Shown here piece by piece: positions 1 to 6,828 of a DNA stretch of 7,016 nt. Source of the DNA: Oscillospiraceae bacterium (GTDB taxonomy: Bacteria > Bacillota_A > Clostridia > Oscillospirales > Ruminococcaceae); contig JAGAJA010000052.1 in NCBI GenBank assembly GCA_017829075.1, forward strand, positions 1 to 7,016, in the 5' to 3' direction. Below the pieces are notes generated by a model. The model worked only from the letters and a program-made list of their open reading frames with translations. It made no database searches and was not told the origin of the DNA. A program made the position numbers and the translations under genes. The first letter of the stretch is position 1; every line of letters starts with the position of its first letter.

Positions 1-55
1 GAACGCCGCCCTGTCACGGCGGAGGTCGTGGGTTCGAGTCCCATCCAGGTCGCCA
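1..55 (+). tRNA. tRNA-Asp (GUC), 5' end cut off by the window
   Basis: This is the 3' two-thirds of an aspartate tRNA. The anticodon stem CCGCC/GGCGG (6-10 with 18-22) encloses the 7-base loop CTGTCAC, with anticodon GTC at 13-15. A T-arm with the TTCGAGT loop follows, then the 3' acceptor strand, a G discriminator base (typical of tRNA-Asp) and an encoded CCA at 53-55. The acceptor 5' strand and most of the D-arm lie outside the window. It is separated by only 3 bases from tRNA-Gly, so the two are probably processed from one transcript. Confidence 0.96.
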
Positions 56-58
56 AAT

Positions 59-134
59 GCGGATTTAGCTCATCTGGTAGAGCGCCACCTTGCCAAGGTG
101 GAGGTAGCGAGTTCGAGCCTCGTAATCCGCTCCA
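59..134 (+). tRNA. tRNA-Gly (GCC)
   Basis: This is a complete 76-base glycine tRNA. The acceptor stem is GCGGATT (59-65) with AATCCGC (124-130), followed by discriminator T131 and an encoded CCA (132-134). The anticodon stem CCACC/GGTGG (85-89 with 97-101) encloses the loop TTGCCAA, with anticodon GCC at 92-94. The T-loop TTCGAGC is canonical. It is the last tRNA of the cluster and is followed directly by a terminator. Confidence 0.98.
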
Positions 135-141
135 ATTTTTT

Positions 142-169
142 CTCCGTATAAAGCCGTGCGGAGTTTTTT
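142..169 (+). terminator. Rho-independent terminator of the tRNA cluster
   Basis: CTCCG (142-146) pairs with CGGAG (159-163) across a 12-base loop, and six T residues (164-169) follow at once. It begins 7 bases after the CCA end of tRNA-Gly, so it most likely ends the tRNA transcript. The stem is short (5 bp) but GC-rich. Confidence 0.7.
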
Positions 170-232
170 CAAGACGAAAGTGCAAAACTTGTCGCAGACA
201 GGCTGAAAGAGATAGAAAAACAGGGGAACTAA
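152..232 (+). pseudogene. Possible 3' remnant of a lost gene (about 26 codons)
   Basis: After an in-frame TAA at 149-151, one frame stays open to a TAA at 230-232. It encodes a short, charged, helix-like tail ending AKLVADRLKEIEKQGN. No plausible start codon with a ribosome binding site precedes it, and the tRNA terminator occupies its upstream half. The composition (alternating Lys/Glu/Arg with Leu/Ile/Val) is typical of a real protein C-terminus and unlike a random translation. A terminator-like hairpin sits 13 bases after the stop. I infer a decayed gene end left beside the tRNA, possibly from recombination or excision at the tRNA locus. The family cannot be identified from so short a piece, and a chance open frame remains possible. 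Confidence 0.3.
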
Positions 233-244
233 ACATTACAAATT

Positions 245-271
245 CGTCGTGGAAATATTCACGGCGTTTTT
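245..271 (+). terminator. Probable second rho-independent terminator upstream of the kinase gene
   Basis: CGTCGTG (245-251) pairs with CACGGCG (260-266) in a 7-bp stem with one G-T pair and an 8-base loop. Five T residues follow, then CATTTTA. It lies 13 bases after the stop of the possible gene remnant and may be that lost gene's original terminator, or a backup for the tRNA transcript. It overlaps the upstream GTG (249) that would extend the kinase reading frame, which argues against that start. Confidence 0.55.
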
Positions 272-341
272 CATTTTATTGTACCAAATCACGGGAATCG
301 TTTTACGCGCTGCTTTTTTCAACACAAAATCACTCAATATC

Positions 342-345
342 GGAG
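342..345 (+). promoter_or_regulatory. Ribosome binding site fixing the kinase start
   Basis: GGAG lies 5 bases before ATG 351. The reading frame extends upstream to GTG 249, but that codon has no Shine-Dalgarno sequence and sits inside a hairpin. The 351 start also places the hydrophobic N-terminal segment at residues 9-29, as expected for a signal peptide or anchor. I saw no convincing sigma-A promoter in the 70 bases upstream. Confidence 0.6.
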
Positions 346-350
346 AAACT

Positions 351-2147
351 ATGCAGAAAAAAATCTCACTGAACAACGTTCTATATGCGGCGGTGATACT
401 TCTGGCGCTGGTGGTGCTGGCAGCCGCCTGCCTTGGAAGCAATCAGGCGAGTCCCTCGTTTTTTTTGCCGGTCAGATTAATCGGCGAATACAGCTATGAC
501 GGCGGTCAGACGTGGTCGTCGCTGGAGGAAAATACGGACCTTTCCGCGCTGGACGGAGACCTAATTTTGCGCGGAAATTTTGAACGTGAATTCCCCGAAG
601 GCGTACAACTGAACTTTTATCTCGATCATATTACGATGGAGATTTTTGTAAACGGGGAGCAGTCATTTTGGGACTGCAGACTGGAAATGGGACTGACTTC
701 CTCCGGCTGCGGAAAGCAGTGGGTGAAGTGGATAACCCCCGAAATCTTTGAAAACGATGTGATCGAGTTCCGCTTAGGCAATTTCCATAAGATCGGGAAC
801 AGAGACGCTTATAACGAGCTGCTGGGATCGATCTACGGCGGAACGGACGATCTTTTCAGCAGCTTTATGATGAAATCCGGTAACGCAAGCCGTATCATAG
901 GTTTTTCGGTAATTGTGGTGGCGGTAATGCTGTTGGCTGCGGCAGTATCATTCTGGCTTCTCCGGATCGAGGGCGGCGGTGAGTTACGAAATCTGGGCTT
1001 GCTAGCGCTGTTTTTCGGAGGGTATTTTATCCTCGACACAGTTGATCTGTCGCTGTGGAGCGAGAATATCGCATTTAATTCGTATGCTCTCAATCTTTGC
1101 ATCATGCTTGCCGGTTTGTCCGCGATCATGAGCGCGGCAGGAAATCTAAAGTCCGGCGCGGTAAAGGTGGCGCGGGGTGCGGTCATTGCGTCATCGGCGG
1201 TCAATGTATGCCTGCTGCTGTTGTCGCTGTGCGGAGTTATGGTGATTTACGACACCTCGATCTACTGGGTTTTCGCGCATTTGGCTTTATTCCCAGTCAT
1301 GCTTGGCTGTTGTGTTTATGAGTTGATACGGGGTAAGGATAGGAATTACATAGTATTGATATCCCACGTTCTGCTTTTTACTTCCTTTCTGGCAGATATG
1401 ATAGGCTGCCTTGCCGGACTATATAAAACTGTGATATGCTCAAAGGCGGTATTTCTGGTTCTGTTCCTGATAAATCTTGTTATTTTTATCAAGGATATCC
1501 CAGCGGATTTCCGCGCGGCGAGGCAGGCGGAGAAGCTTGAGGCGGAGCTTGCAGACAGCCGTATTTCAATAATGCTGAGCCAGATACAGCCGCATTTCCT
1601 GTATAACTCTCTGAATTCAATCTATTACCTATGCGACAAGGATCCAAAGGCGGCGAGGCAGGCAATCTCAGATTTCTCCGACTACCTCAGGGGAAATATG
1701 GATTCTCTTACAAGAAGCGCGCCTGTTCCGTTTTATCGGGAGCTGAAGCATCTGAAAAACTATCTCACCCTTGAAAAGCTCAGGTTTGACGATACTCTTG
1801 AGATCGTCTGGGATATACAGACCGAGGACTTCATGATACCCGCGCTGACAGTCCAGCCGCTGGTGGAAAACGCGGTGAAGCACGGCATCTGCAAATCGGA
1901 AAACGGCGGCACGGTGACGATATCCACCAGAGAATGCGAGAGCTGCTATGAGGTCGAGATAAGGGACGACGGAGCAGGATTTGACCCGAACGGAAATCCA
2001 AGCGACGGAAAAAGCCATGTGGGGATAGAAAACGTCCGGAGCAGGCTCAGCAAAATGTGCGGGGCAGATCTGGAAATAACAAGCGAAAAGGGCAAGGGAA
2101 CTACCGCGATAATACGAATACCAAAAAATAAAGAACAGGGTGAATGA
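351..2147 (+). CDS. Membrane sensor histidine kinase, LytS/YesM type with 7TM sensor region
   Basis: This 598-aa sensor kinase would autophosphorylate on histidine and pass the phosphate to a response regulator. A hydrophobic N-terminus (9-29, ending AAAC, a weak lipobox-like sequence) precedes an extracytoplasmic domain (about 30-180) rich in beta-strand patterns. Seven predicted membrane segments follow (about 180-204, 212-233, 242-264, 273-300, 304-326, 333-358, 362-383), an arrangement like 7TMR-DISM receptors. A short charged linker leads to the His_kinase domain, with the phosphoacceptor in QIQPHFLYNSLNS (H415). The HATPase domain has its N-box at VENAVKHG (N507), G1 box DDGAGFD (540-545 region) and G2 box GIENVRSRL (558-566). 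All key residues are present, so it should be active. Its family usually pairs with LytTR or AraC-type regulators, but none is in the window. Its stop overlaps an alternative ATG of the next gene (ATGA), implying translational coupling. The ligand is unknown. Confidence 0.9.
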   Translation: MQKKISLNNVLYAAVILLALVVLAAACLGSNQASPSFFLPVRLIGEYSYDGGQTWSSLEENTDLSALDGDLILRGNFEREFPEGVQLNFYLDHITMEIFVNGEQSFWDCRLEMGLTSSGCGKQWVKWITPEIFENDVIEFRLGNFHKIGNRDAYNELLGSIYGGTDDLFSSFMMKSGNASRIIGFSVIVVAVMLLAAAVSFWLLRIEGGGELRNLGLLALFFGGYFILDTVDLSLWSENIAFNSYALNLCIMLAGLSAIMSAAGNLKSGAVKVARGAVIASSAVNVCLLLLSLCGVMVIYDTSIYWVFAHLALFPVMLGCCVYELIRGKDRNYIVLISHVLLFTSFLADMIGCLAGLYKTVICSKAVFLVLFLINLVIFIKDIPADFRAARQAEKLEAELADSRISIMLSQIQPHFLYNSLNSIYYLCDKDPKAARQAISDFSDYLRGNMDSLTRSAPVPFYRELKHLKNYLTLEKLRFDDTLEIVWDIQTEDFMIPALTVQPLVENAVKHGICKSENGGTVTISTRECESCYEVEIRDDGAGFDPNGNPSDGKSHVGIENVRSRLSKMCGADLEITSEKGKGTTAIIRIPKNKEQGE

Positions 2148-2149
2148 CA

Positions 2150-3814
2150 ATGAGGTCAATTCAGACAAAGATCATACTTCTGATCTTGCTGGTAATAGTG
2201 GTATCTGCCGCAATTCTCGGAGGAGCGGGCATAATCAGCTCAAAGGCGGCGATAGACAGCGATTCGGTTCAGATAATGAACCTGCTTTGCAGTGAAAAGG
2301 CGCAGGAACTTAACAGCACCCTCGGACGTATCGAGCAGTCCGTTGAGATCATGGGTGAATACGCGGTATCTCATATAGAGAGCACCGAAAAGCTTGTCAA
2401 CGATGAGCAATACCGGAATGATTACACAGCCGCCCTTGAAAGCCTCGGAATGACTGCTGCTTGCAAGACAATCGGCGCAGTTGCATATTACATGAGATTT
2501 TCGCCGGACAAATTCTCCTCCTGCGAGGGCTTTTTCAGGGTGAAAAACCGTGAGAGCGGCGAATTTGAGCCGTTTGAGCTTACTGATTTCAGCAAATACA
2601 GTCCCGATGACGTTGAGCATCTTGGCTGGTACTATATCCCGGTGAATGCCGGGAGAGCCATGTGGGTTTCGCCTTATTTCAATAAAAACGTAGGCATCTA
2701 CATGATATCCTATGTCGAGCCGATATATAATGACGGAGAAATAATCGGCGTTGTGGGCATGGATATCGACTTTGAATATATCAGCAGCTTTATTGACGGG
2801 ATAACCCTGTATGAGACCGGATATGCGTTCCTGACGGACAATGAGCTTAATATTGTATACCACAAGGACAGCACGGTAACAGGTTCTGTGAGAAATCTGA
2901 GAGAAAGCTTTTCCGCAGATGAAAACTCATTTATTTCGGATAACAACAGGCTGTATGAGTATACATGGAACGGCAGCAGAAAGCGACTTGCGCTGCGCTC
3001 GCTGAATAACGGAATGTGCCTTGCGGTGACTGCGCCGGTGCAGGAGATAGACTCGGTGAAGATACAGCTTGTGCATCAGATCATTTTTGCGGCGGTAATT
3101 ATTGCGCTGGTGTTTATTCTGGTAAGCTCCGCCATTGCAAAGACCCTGATACGTCCGCTTAAAGAGCTGAACACCGCCGCAAAGGAGATAGCCGGCGGAA
3201 ACCTCTCCGTGACGCTTACCTCGAAATCCAAGGACGAAATAGGAACGCTTACTGAGAGCTTCCGTGAAACGGCTGATCAGCTCAAAACCAAGATGGATTA
3301 CATCAACAGCCTTGCATATACCGACAGCCTGACCGGAATAAAGAATAACACCGCCTATTTGCAGGATGTTTCCGGGCTGAAGCCGGAAATCGAAAACGGA
3401 AGCGCTGAATTTGCTCTTGCCGTGATCGACGTGAACGGTTTGAAGCAGATAAACGACAATTACGGACACGAATACGGCAATGTGTTGATCACTATTACCG
3501 CTCAAGCGGTGTCTGAGGTGTTCGGCAGGGATAATGTATACCGTATCGGCGGAGATGAGTTTGCCGTGCTGATGAAAAACGTTGACGGCGAAAAGCTCAG
3601 TGAGCTTGTCAGCCAGTTCCGTGGAGCGCTTAAAAACATGAACGGAACAATTACAGTCGCCGCCGCAATTGGCACAGCCGGTTTTGAAAAAGACAGCGAC
3701 AGATGCTTCGAGGACGTATTCCGGCGGGCAGACGAGGAAATGTACAAAAACAAGGTCGATATGAAGAAAAACAACGAGATCAGCAGAGTGCTATCCGAAG
3801 CAGTTCCGTTATAA
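2150..3814 (+). CDS. Membrane diguanylate cyclase, dCache-HAMP-GGDEF
   Basis: This protein is predicted to make c-di-GMP from two GTP at the inner face of the membrane in response to an external ligand. Numbered from ATG 2150 (554 aa), it has membrane helix 1 (about 7-29), a large extracytoplasmic dCache-type sensor (about 36-295; note the WVSPYF and later GVVGMDIDF patterns), membrane helix 2 (about 309-330), a HAMP domain starting near RPLKEL (about 331-384) and a C-terminal GGDEF domain (about 386-543). The active site GGDEF is intact at 467-471, and the metal/substrate motif DVNGLKQIND (427-436) is present. The allosteric I-site RxxD would lie five residues before GGDEF but reads FGRD, with the Arg replaced by Phe, so classical product inhibition is probably absent. 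The start at 2150 was chosen because AGGGTG (2137-2142) is 7 bases away; ATG 2144, overlapping the kinase stop, is the alternative. There is no EAL domain. Confidence 0.92.
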   Translation: MRSIQTKIILLILLVIVVSAAILGGAGIISSKAAIDSDSVQIMNLLCSEKAQELNSTLGRIEQSVEIMGEYAVSHIESTEKLVNDEQYRNDYTAALESLGMTAACKTIGAVAYYMRFSPDKFSSCEGFFRVKNRESGEFEPFELTDFSKYSPDDVEHLGWYYIPVNAGRAMWVSPYFNKNVGIYMISYVEPIYNDGEIIGVVGMDIDFEYISSFIDGITLYETGYAFLTDNELNIVYHKDSTVTGSVRNLRESFSADENSFISDNNRLYEYTWNGSRKRLALRSLNNGMCLAVTAPVQEIDSVKIQLVHQIIFAAVIIALVFILVSSAIAKTLIRPLKELNTAAKEIAGGNLSVTLTSKSKDEIGTLTESFRETADQLKTKMDYINSLAYTDSLTGIKNNTAYLQDVSGLKPEIENGSAEFALAVIDVNGLKQINDNYGHEYGNVLITITAQAVSEVFGRDNVYRIGGDEFAVLMKNVDGEKLSELVSQFRGALKNMNGTITVAAAIGTAGFEKDSDRCFEDVFRRADEEMYKNKVDMKKNNEISRVLSEAVPL

Positions 3815-3822
3815 TGCTTTTC

Positions 3823-3829
3823 AGGAAGG
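3823..3829 (+). promoter_or_regulatory. Ribosome binding site deciding the GTG start of the oxidoreductase
   Basis: AGGAAGG stands 11 bases before GTG 3841. The only nearby ATG in frame (3814, overlapping the cyclase stop TAA) lies upstream of this site and would add nine residues before the conserved KTLFINAC beta-strand. Flavodoxin-fold enzymes of this type normally begin right at that strand, so GTG 3841 is preferred. Confidence 0.5.
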
Positions 3830-3840
3830 AAATACAGCCT

Positions 3841-4416
3841 GTGAAAACTCTTTTTATAAACGCCTGTGTGCGCGATAACTCACGAACCCTTATTCTTGCC
3901 CGGCGTTTGCTGGAAAAGCTCGGCGGGGACATTGAAGAGGTGTTCCTCCCGGAGGAGAATATACTTCCGCTGGACGGTAAATCCCTTGCAAGGCGGGACG
4001 AGCTGCTGCGCAACGGGGAGCTGGACGCGCCGGAATTCCGCTATGCAAGGCAGTTTGCGGCGGCGGACGTTATCGTGATTGCCGCGCCGCTGTGGGATCT
4101 TTCGTTTCCCGCGTGCCTGAAATGCTATATCGAAGCGATAATGGTGAGCGGCATGACCTTTCAGTACAGCGGCGACAGACCGCACAGTCTTTGCCGTGCA
4201 AAGAAGCTGATCTATGTCACCACCAGCGGCGGGGAATTTATTCAGGATTATGGATATAATTATGTTGAGGGGCTTGCGCATTATTTTTTCGGCATAAAGG
4301 ACACAATGTGCCTGTTGGCGGAAAACCTTGATATAGAAGGCGCTGACGTTGATGAGATACTGAAAAGCCACATAGAGTATATCGACAGTCTGGATTTTTC
4401 AGAAAAGGGAGAGTAA
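3841..4416 (+). CDS. Flavodoxin-fold NAD(P)H-dependent oxidoreductase, azoreductase/quinone reductase type
   Basis: This 191-aa protein (GTG start) is predicted to be a soluble FMN enzyme that moves electrons from NAD(P)H to quinones, azo dyes or similar acceptors. Visible features match the Flavodoxin_2/AzoR family: the first beta-strand and phosphate loop KTLFINACVRDNSRT (2-16), the AADVIVIAAPLWDLSFP stretch (74-90; the APxWxxSxP part lines the FMN site), a following helix and MTFQYS (105-110), and the late loop TTSGG (127-131). The length is near the family norm of about 200 aa. It starts 26 bases after the cyclase stop and 2 bases separate its stop from the Nudix start, so it is part of the same operon. 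The true substrate cannot be told from sequence. An alternative start at ATG 3814 would give 200 aa. Confidence 0.82.
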   Translation: MKTLFINACVRDNSRTLILARRLLEKLGGDIEEVFLPEENILPLDGKSLARRDELLRNGELDAPEFRYARQFAAADVIVIAAPLWDLSFPACLKCYIEAIMVSGMTFQYSGDRPHSLCRAKKLIYVTTSGGEFIQDYGYNYVEGLAHYFFGIKDTMCLLAENLDIEGADVDEILKSHIEYIDSLDFSEKGE

Positions 4417-4418
4417 AA

Positions 4419-4880
4419 ATGAACAACAACTGCTTCACGGTCTGCGGAATAGTTGAAATAAGCGGGAAGATCCTGCTTGTGCGGCACGCCTACGGCACGG
4501 CAAAGGACAGAATTCTGCTGCCCGGTGGATATGTTCATGAGGAAGAGCTTCCCGCTGCCGCCGCAGAGCGTGAGATTTTCGAGGAAACCGGAGTTACCGC
4601 AAAAGCAAAGTCGGTCGCCGCTGTGCAGTTCAAGCCGGAGCAGTGGTGCGTTGTATTCCTGATGGAGTACATCTCCGGAGAGCCGAAATCCGACGGCTTT
4701 GAGAACAGCGAGGTGCTGCTTCTTTCGGCGAGCGAGGCTGTACAGCGTGAGGATATCACCAACATGAGCAGAGCGCTGCTTGCGGCATACAGCGCCGGAG
4801 AAATAACTGCTATGGGAAAGAGCGGATATGTTGCGCCGTCATCAAGACCGGATAATTATGAGCTGTACGGGATAAAGTGA
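4419..4880 (+). CDS. Nudix hydrolase
   Basis: This 153-aa Nudix protein would hydrolyse a nucleoside diphosphate linked to another group, using a divalent metal. The full Nudix box Gx5Ex7REUxEExGU is present at residues 37-59: G37, E43, then REIFEETGV with R51, E52, E55, E56 and G58. The family fold is otherwise ordinary: an N-terminal strand (FTVCGIVEISGKILLVRHA), the box, then strands and a C-terminal helix. No extra domain that would tell the substrate is seen, so oxidised nucleotides, ADP-ribose-type compounds and others all remain possible. The start ATG has a GGGAGAG ribosome binding site inside the end of the previous gene and lies 2 bases after its stop. It is the last gene of the plus-strand operon and is followed by a strong terminator. 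Confidence 0.9.
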   Translation: MNNNCFTVCGIVEISGKILLVRHAYGTAKDRILLPGGYVHEEELPAAAAEREIFEETGVTAKAKSVAAVQFKPEQWCVVFLMEYISGEPKSDGFENSEVLLLSASEAVQREDITNMSRALLAAYSAGEITAMGKSGYVAPSSRPDNYELYGIK

Positions 4881-4902
4881 AATCAGTTTCCGACATATGA
4901 AA

Positions 4903-4937
4903 AATCCTGAGAGGGTGAACTCTCAGGATTATTTTTT
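4903..4937. terminator. Bidirectional terminator between convergent genes
   Basis: AATCCTGAGA (4903-4912) pairs perfectly with TCTCAGGATT (4921-4930), a 10-bp stem with an 8-base loop. On the plus strand ATTTTTT follows, ending the operon 23 bases after the Nudix stop. On the minus strand the five A residues at 4900-4904 give a U-tract, so the same hairpin can end the enzyme I-like gene, whose TAA (4936-4938) overlaps the plus-strand T-run. Confidence 0.9.
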
Positions 4938-6456
4938 ATCCGGCAAGGTCAACGTTCATTATCGTTTTCCTTATATAGGGAAGCCTTTCCGCTGAAACGC
5001 AGAATTTATTGATCCCCATTCTCAGCAGCTCCTCCGTCAGCGTCGTATCCTCCGCAAACGAGCCGCAGATACCTATGCTTGCGCCGTTTTTCACCGCATT
5101 CTGGGCAGTGTAACCTATAAGGCGCATTACAACGGATTTCTGTCCCTCGGCGAACTCCTCGGAAAAAATACTTCCGCCATAGCTTGACAGAGTGCTTCGC
5201 GCAAGCTTGTCACTGTCAATAATGAAGAAATCCGCCATTGGAGCTAACTCGTCGCTGATTATCGCAGCCGCGGGAGTTTCCAGCATGAAGCCTATTCTGG
5301 CGTTTTCGGTGCAGGGAACGCCTCTTTCCCGCAGCACGGATTTTACTCCGTCGCAGGCGGAAAGAATTTTCCGTGCCTCCTGTACGCTGGTTACGGCGGG
5401 GAACAGAATACCGGGATCTCCGGAGGCGCAGGCGCGGAACACCGATCTCATCTGCTGACCATACAGGGTGTAGCGGTCTGGATTTGAATGGCTTATCTCC
5501 GGCATACGGATAACTGCTCGTCCGTTCGCAGTGAATTCGGCGATATGGCGGAAGAATTCGGTCTGCTGCTCCTCGTCCGGTATAAGCCGGCAGTTAAGCG
5601 CGCAGATACCGTCCGCATACTCCGGAAGCTCCTCTGCAGCGCAGATAGCTGACGCAAGCAGAGTGATCCGTGTGCCGTCCAGAGTGCGTGTCTTGCGGTT
5701 GTTGGTAGTCAGCGGAGCTTTAATACGCTGGCGCTCTGCAAGCCGATTCATTGCAGACAAATCCGGGCTGAGTATAACCTCTCCGGTAAATCCGTCAACG
5801 ATAACCTCTTCACCCTCGTGATCGAGGGAAAGAATATCCTCTCCCACGCCGATCACCGCCGGTATATTCATGCTATGGGCAAGAATAGCGGTGTGCGACA
5901 TTGGTGAGCCGTGGGCGGTCACAAATGCGGCGGCATTGTTCTTGTAAAGCGCTGCGGCTTCGCTGGGGGTGAGGTCGTCCGCGCAGATCACAGAGTTTTC
6001 TTCTATCCCGCTGAAATCAAGGGGAGTTCCGGTGAGAATAGAAATTATCCGGTTGGACACGTCCCGGACATCAGCTGAGCGGGCGCGCATATACTCGTTG
6101 TCCATTGCTTCCAGCATCTGCGCAAAGATATCCGAGGTACGCGCCACGGCGTATTCTGCATTGACGCTCTCAGTCTTTATGATGCTGTTGATAGAGCTGT
6201 TGTAGTCCTCGTCCTCCAGCATCATCATGTGAATTCCGAATATCTGCGCATTGGACTCGCCTATCTCCTCCAACGCGTTGTCATATATCTGCTGGAGCTG
6301 TCCAGCGGCGACGTACCTCGCCTTATCGACTCTGCGGATTTCAGCGGCGGTATCCTCAACGAGAACGCGCTCTGTTGACAGCTTCGGCTTTTTTAATATT
6401 CTGATGTGACCGGAAGCAACTGCTTCGTAAACACTTTTGCCGTTAATTACTGTCAT
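4936..6456 (-). CDS. Enzyme I-like PEP-utilising protein with degenerate PEP site
   Basis: This 506-aa homologue of PTS enzyme I (EI, usually about 575 aa) should be cytosolic. The N-terminal HPr-binding/linker part aligns well (IFGIHMMMLEDED about 72-84; ADVRDVSNRI about 128-137). The swivelling domain keeps LTPSEA and the phosphohistidine in MSHTAILA (H188), though EI's GGRTSH reads GSPMSH. The C-terminal barrel is recognisable (GILFPAVTSVQEA, MLETPAAA, ICGSF) but altered. At E. coli positions R296, N454, D455 and R465 I read N288, D416, K417 and G427, and the GGDK...GWRAIR segment is missing. R332, E431 and C502 equivalents remain (R317, E393, C464), and the last 30 or so residues are absent. 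It may be a regulatory or specialised phosphocarrier partner instead of a normal PEP-dependent EI. No HPr or sugar permease gene is in the window. The residue mapping was done by eye. Start ATG 6456 is favoured over GTG 6465 by the RBS. Confidence 0.85.
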   Translation of the reverse strand: MTVINGKSVYEAVASGHIRILKKPKLSTERVLVEDTAAEIRRVDKARYVAAGQLQQIYDNALEEIGESNAQIFGIHMMMLEDEDYNSSINSIIKTESVNAEYAVARTSDIFAQMLEAMDNEYMRARSADVRDVSNRIISILTGTPLDFSGIEENSVICADDLTPSEAAALYKNNAAAFVTAHGSPMSHTAILAHSMNIPAVIGVGEDILSLDHEGEEVIVDGFTGEVILSPDLSAMNRLAERQRIKAPLTTNNRKTRTLDGTRITLLASAICAAEELPEYADGICALNCRLIPDEEQQTEFFRHIAEFTANGRAVIRMPEISHSNPDRYTLYGQQMRSVFRACASGDPGILFPAVTSVQEARKILSACDGVKSVLRERGVPCTENARIGFMLETPAAAIISDELAPMADFFIIDSDKLARSTLSSYGGSIFSEEFAEGQKSVVMRLIGYTAQNAVKNGASIGICGSFAEDTTLTEELLRMGINKFCVSAERLPYIRKTIMNVDLAG

Positions 6457-6464
6457 AAAACTCA

Positions 6465-6471
6465 CTCCTTT
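6465..6471 (-). promoter_or_regulatory. Ribosome binding site of the enzyme I-like gene
   Basis: On the minus strand AAAGGAG lies 8 bases before ATG 6456, an ideal distance. The in-frame GTG at 6465 begins inside this site and would have no binding site of its own, so ATG 6456 is the start. Confidence 0.85.
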
Positions 6472-6526
6472 GAAGATTTTTTGCGCATTTTCCGCTGCAA
6501 GCTCCCTTTCTCTTTTCCTTGATAAT

Positions 6527-6555
6527 ATAATAACATATTCTATTCATAAATGCAA
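6527..6555 (-). promoter_or_regulatory. Sigma-A-type promoter of the enzyme I-like gene
   Basis: On the minus strand, -35 TTGCAT (6555-6550) is separated by exactly 17 bases from -10 TATTAT (6532-6527), each one or two bases from consensus. Transcription would begin near 6520, giving a leader of about 65 bases before ATG 6456. The leader contains no obvious hairpin or riboswitch. Confidence 0.7.
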
Positions 6556-6731
6556 GGGATTTTCATAATTTTCTACAAAACTCAGTTAAAATGAGCAAAA
6601 GATTTGTGAATATTGCACATTACTGTAAATGGCAATGGCAGGAGGGAAATAGGTTTGAGAGAATTTTTGTGGTAAATTGGAATTTGGTGGGTAGTTTTGC
6701 TTGTAACTAAGCGCGAAGCGCAATTGCTTTT

Positions 6732-6760
6732 CGCTTCCTTTTGGCTTCCAAAAGGAAGCG
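6732..6760. repeat. Perfect 13-bp hairpin
   Basis: CGCTTCCTTTTGG (6732-6744) is exactly complementary to CCAAAAGGAAGCG (6748-6760) around a 3-base loop (CTT). There is no U-tract on either side. Confidence 0.85.
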
Positions 6761-6761
6761 G

Positions 6762-6782
6762 GGTGGGGGGCAGCGCCCCACC
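6762..6782. repeat. GC-rich 7-bp hairpin
   Basis: GGTGGGG (6762-6768) pairs with CCCCACC (6776-6782) around a 7-base loop. It starts one base after the preceding 13-bp hairpin, forming a two-hairpin block. Confidence 0.7.
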
Positions 6783-6828
6783 ACTCGCGCGTAAGCGCAT
6801 AAACGCGTCAGAAGCGCTAAAGGGGTTA

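Noticed and set aside
278..341. Promoter for the kinase operon (TTGTAC at 279-284 with TTTTAC 16 bases on)
   Set aside because: Both boxes match the consensus poorly and other equally weak pairs exist in this AT-rich stretch, so no promoter can be called with confidence.
249..350. Upstream extension of the kinase reading frame to GTG 249
   Set aside because: GTG 249 lies inside a terminator-like hairpin and has no Shine-Dalgarno sequence, while ATG 351 has GGAG at a suitable distance and starts just before the signal/anchor segment.
2240..3505. Long antisense open frames opposite the cyclase gene (for example 2240-2863 and 2927-3505)
   Set aside because: They are shadows of the strongly supported GGDEF protein on the opposite strand and show no domain, ribosome binding site or promoter.
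3703..3840. Extension of the oxidoreductase frame back into the cyclase gene
   Set aside because: It overlaps the conserved end of the GGDEF domain in another frame. The family begins at the KTLFINAC strand and the ribosome binding site points to GTG 3841.
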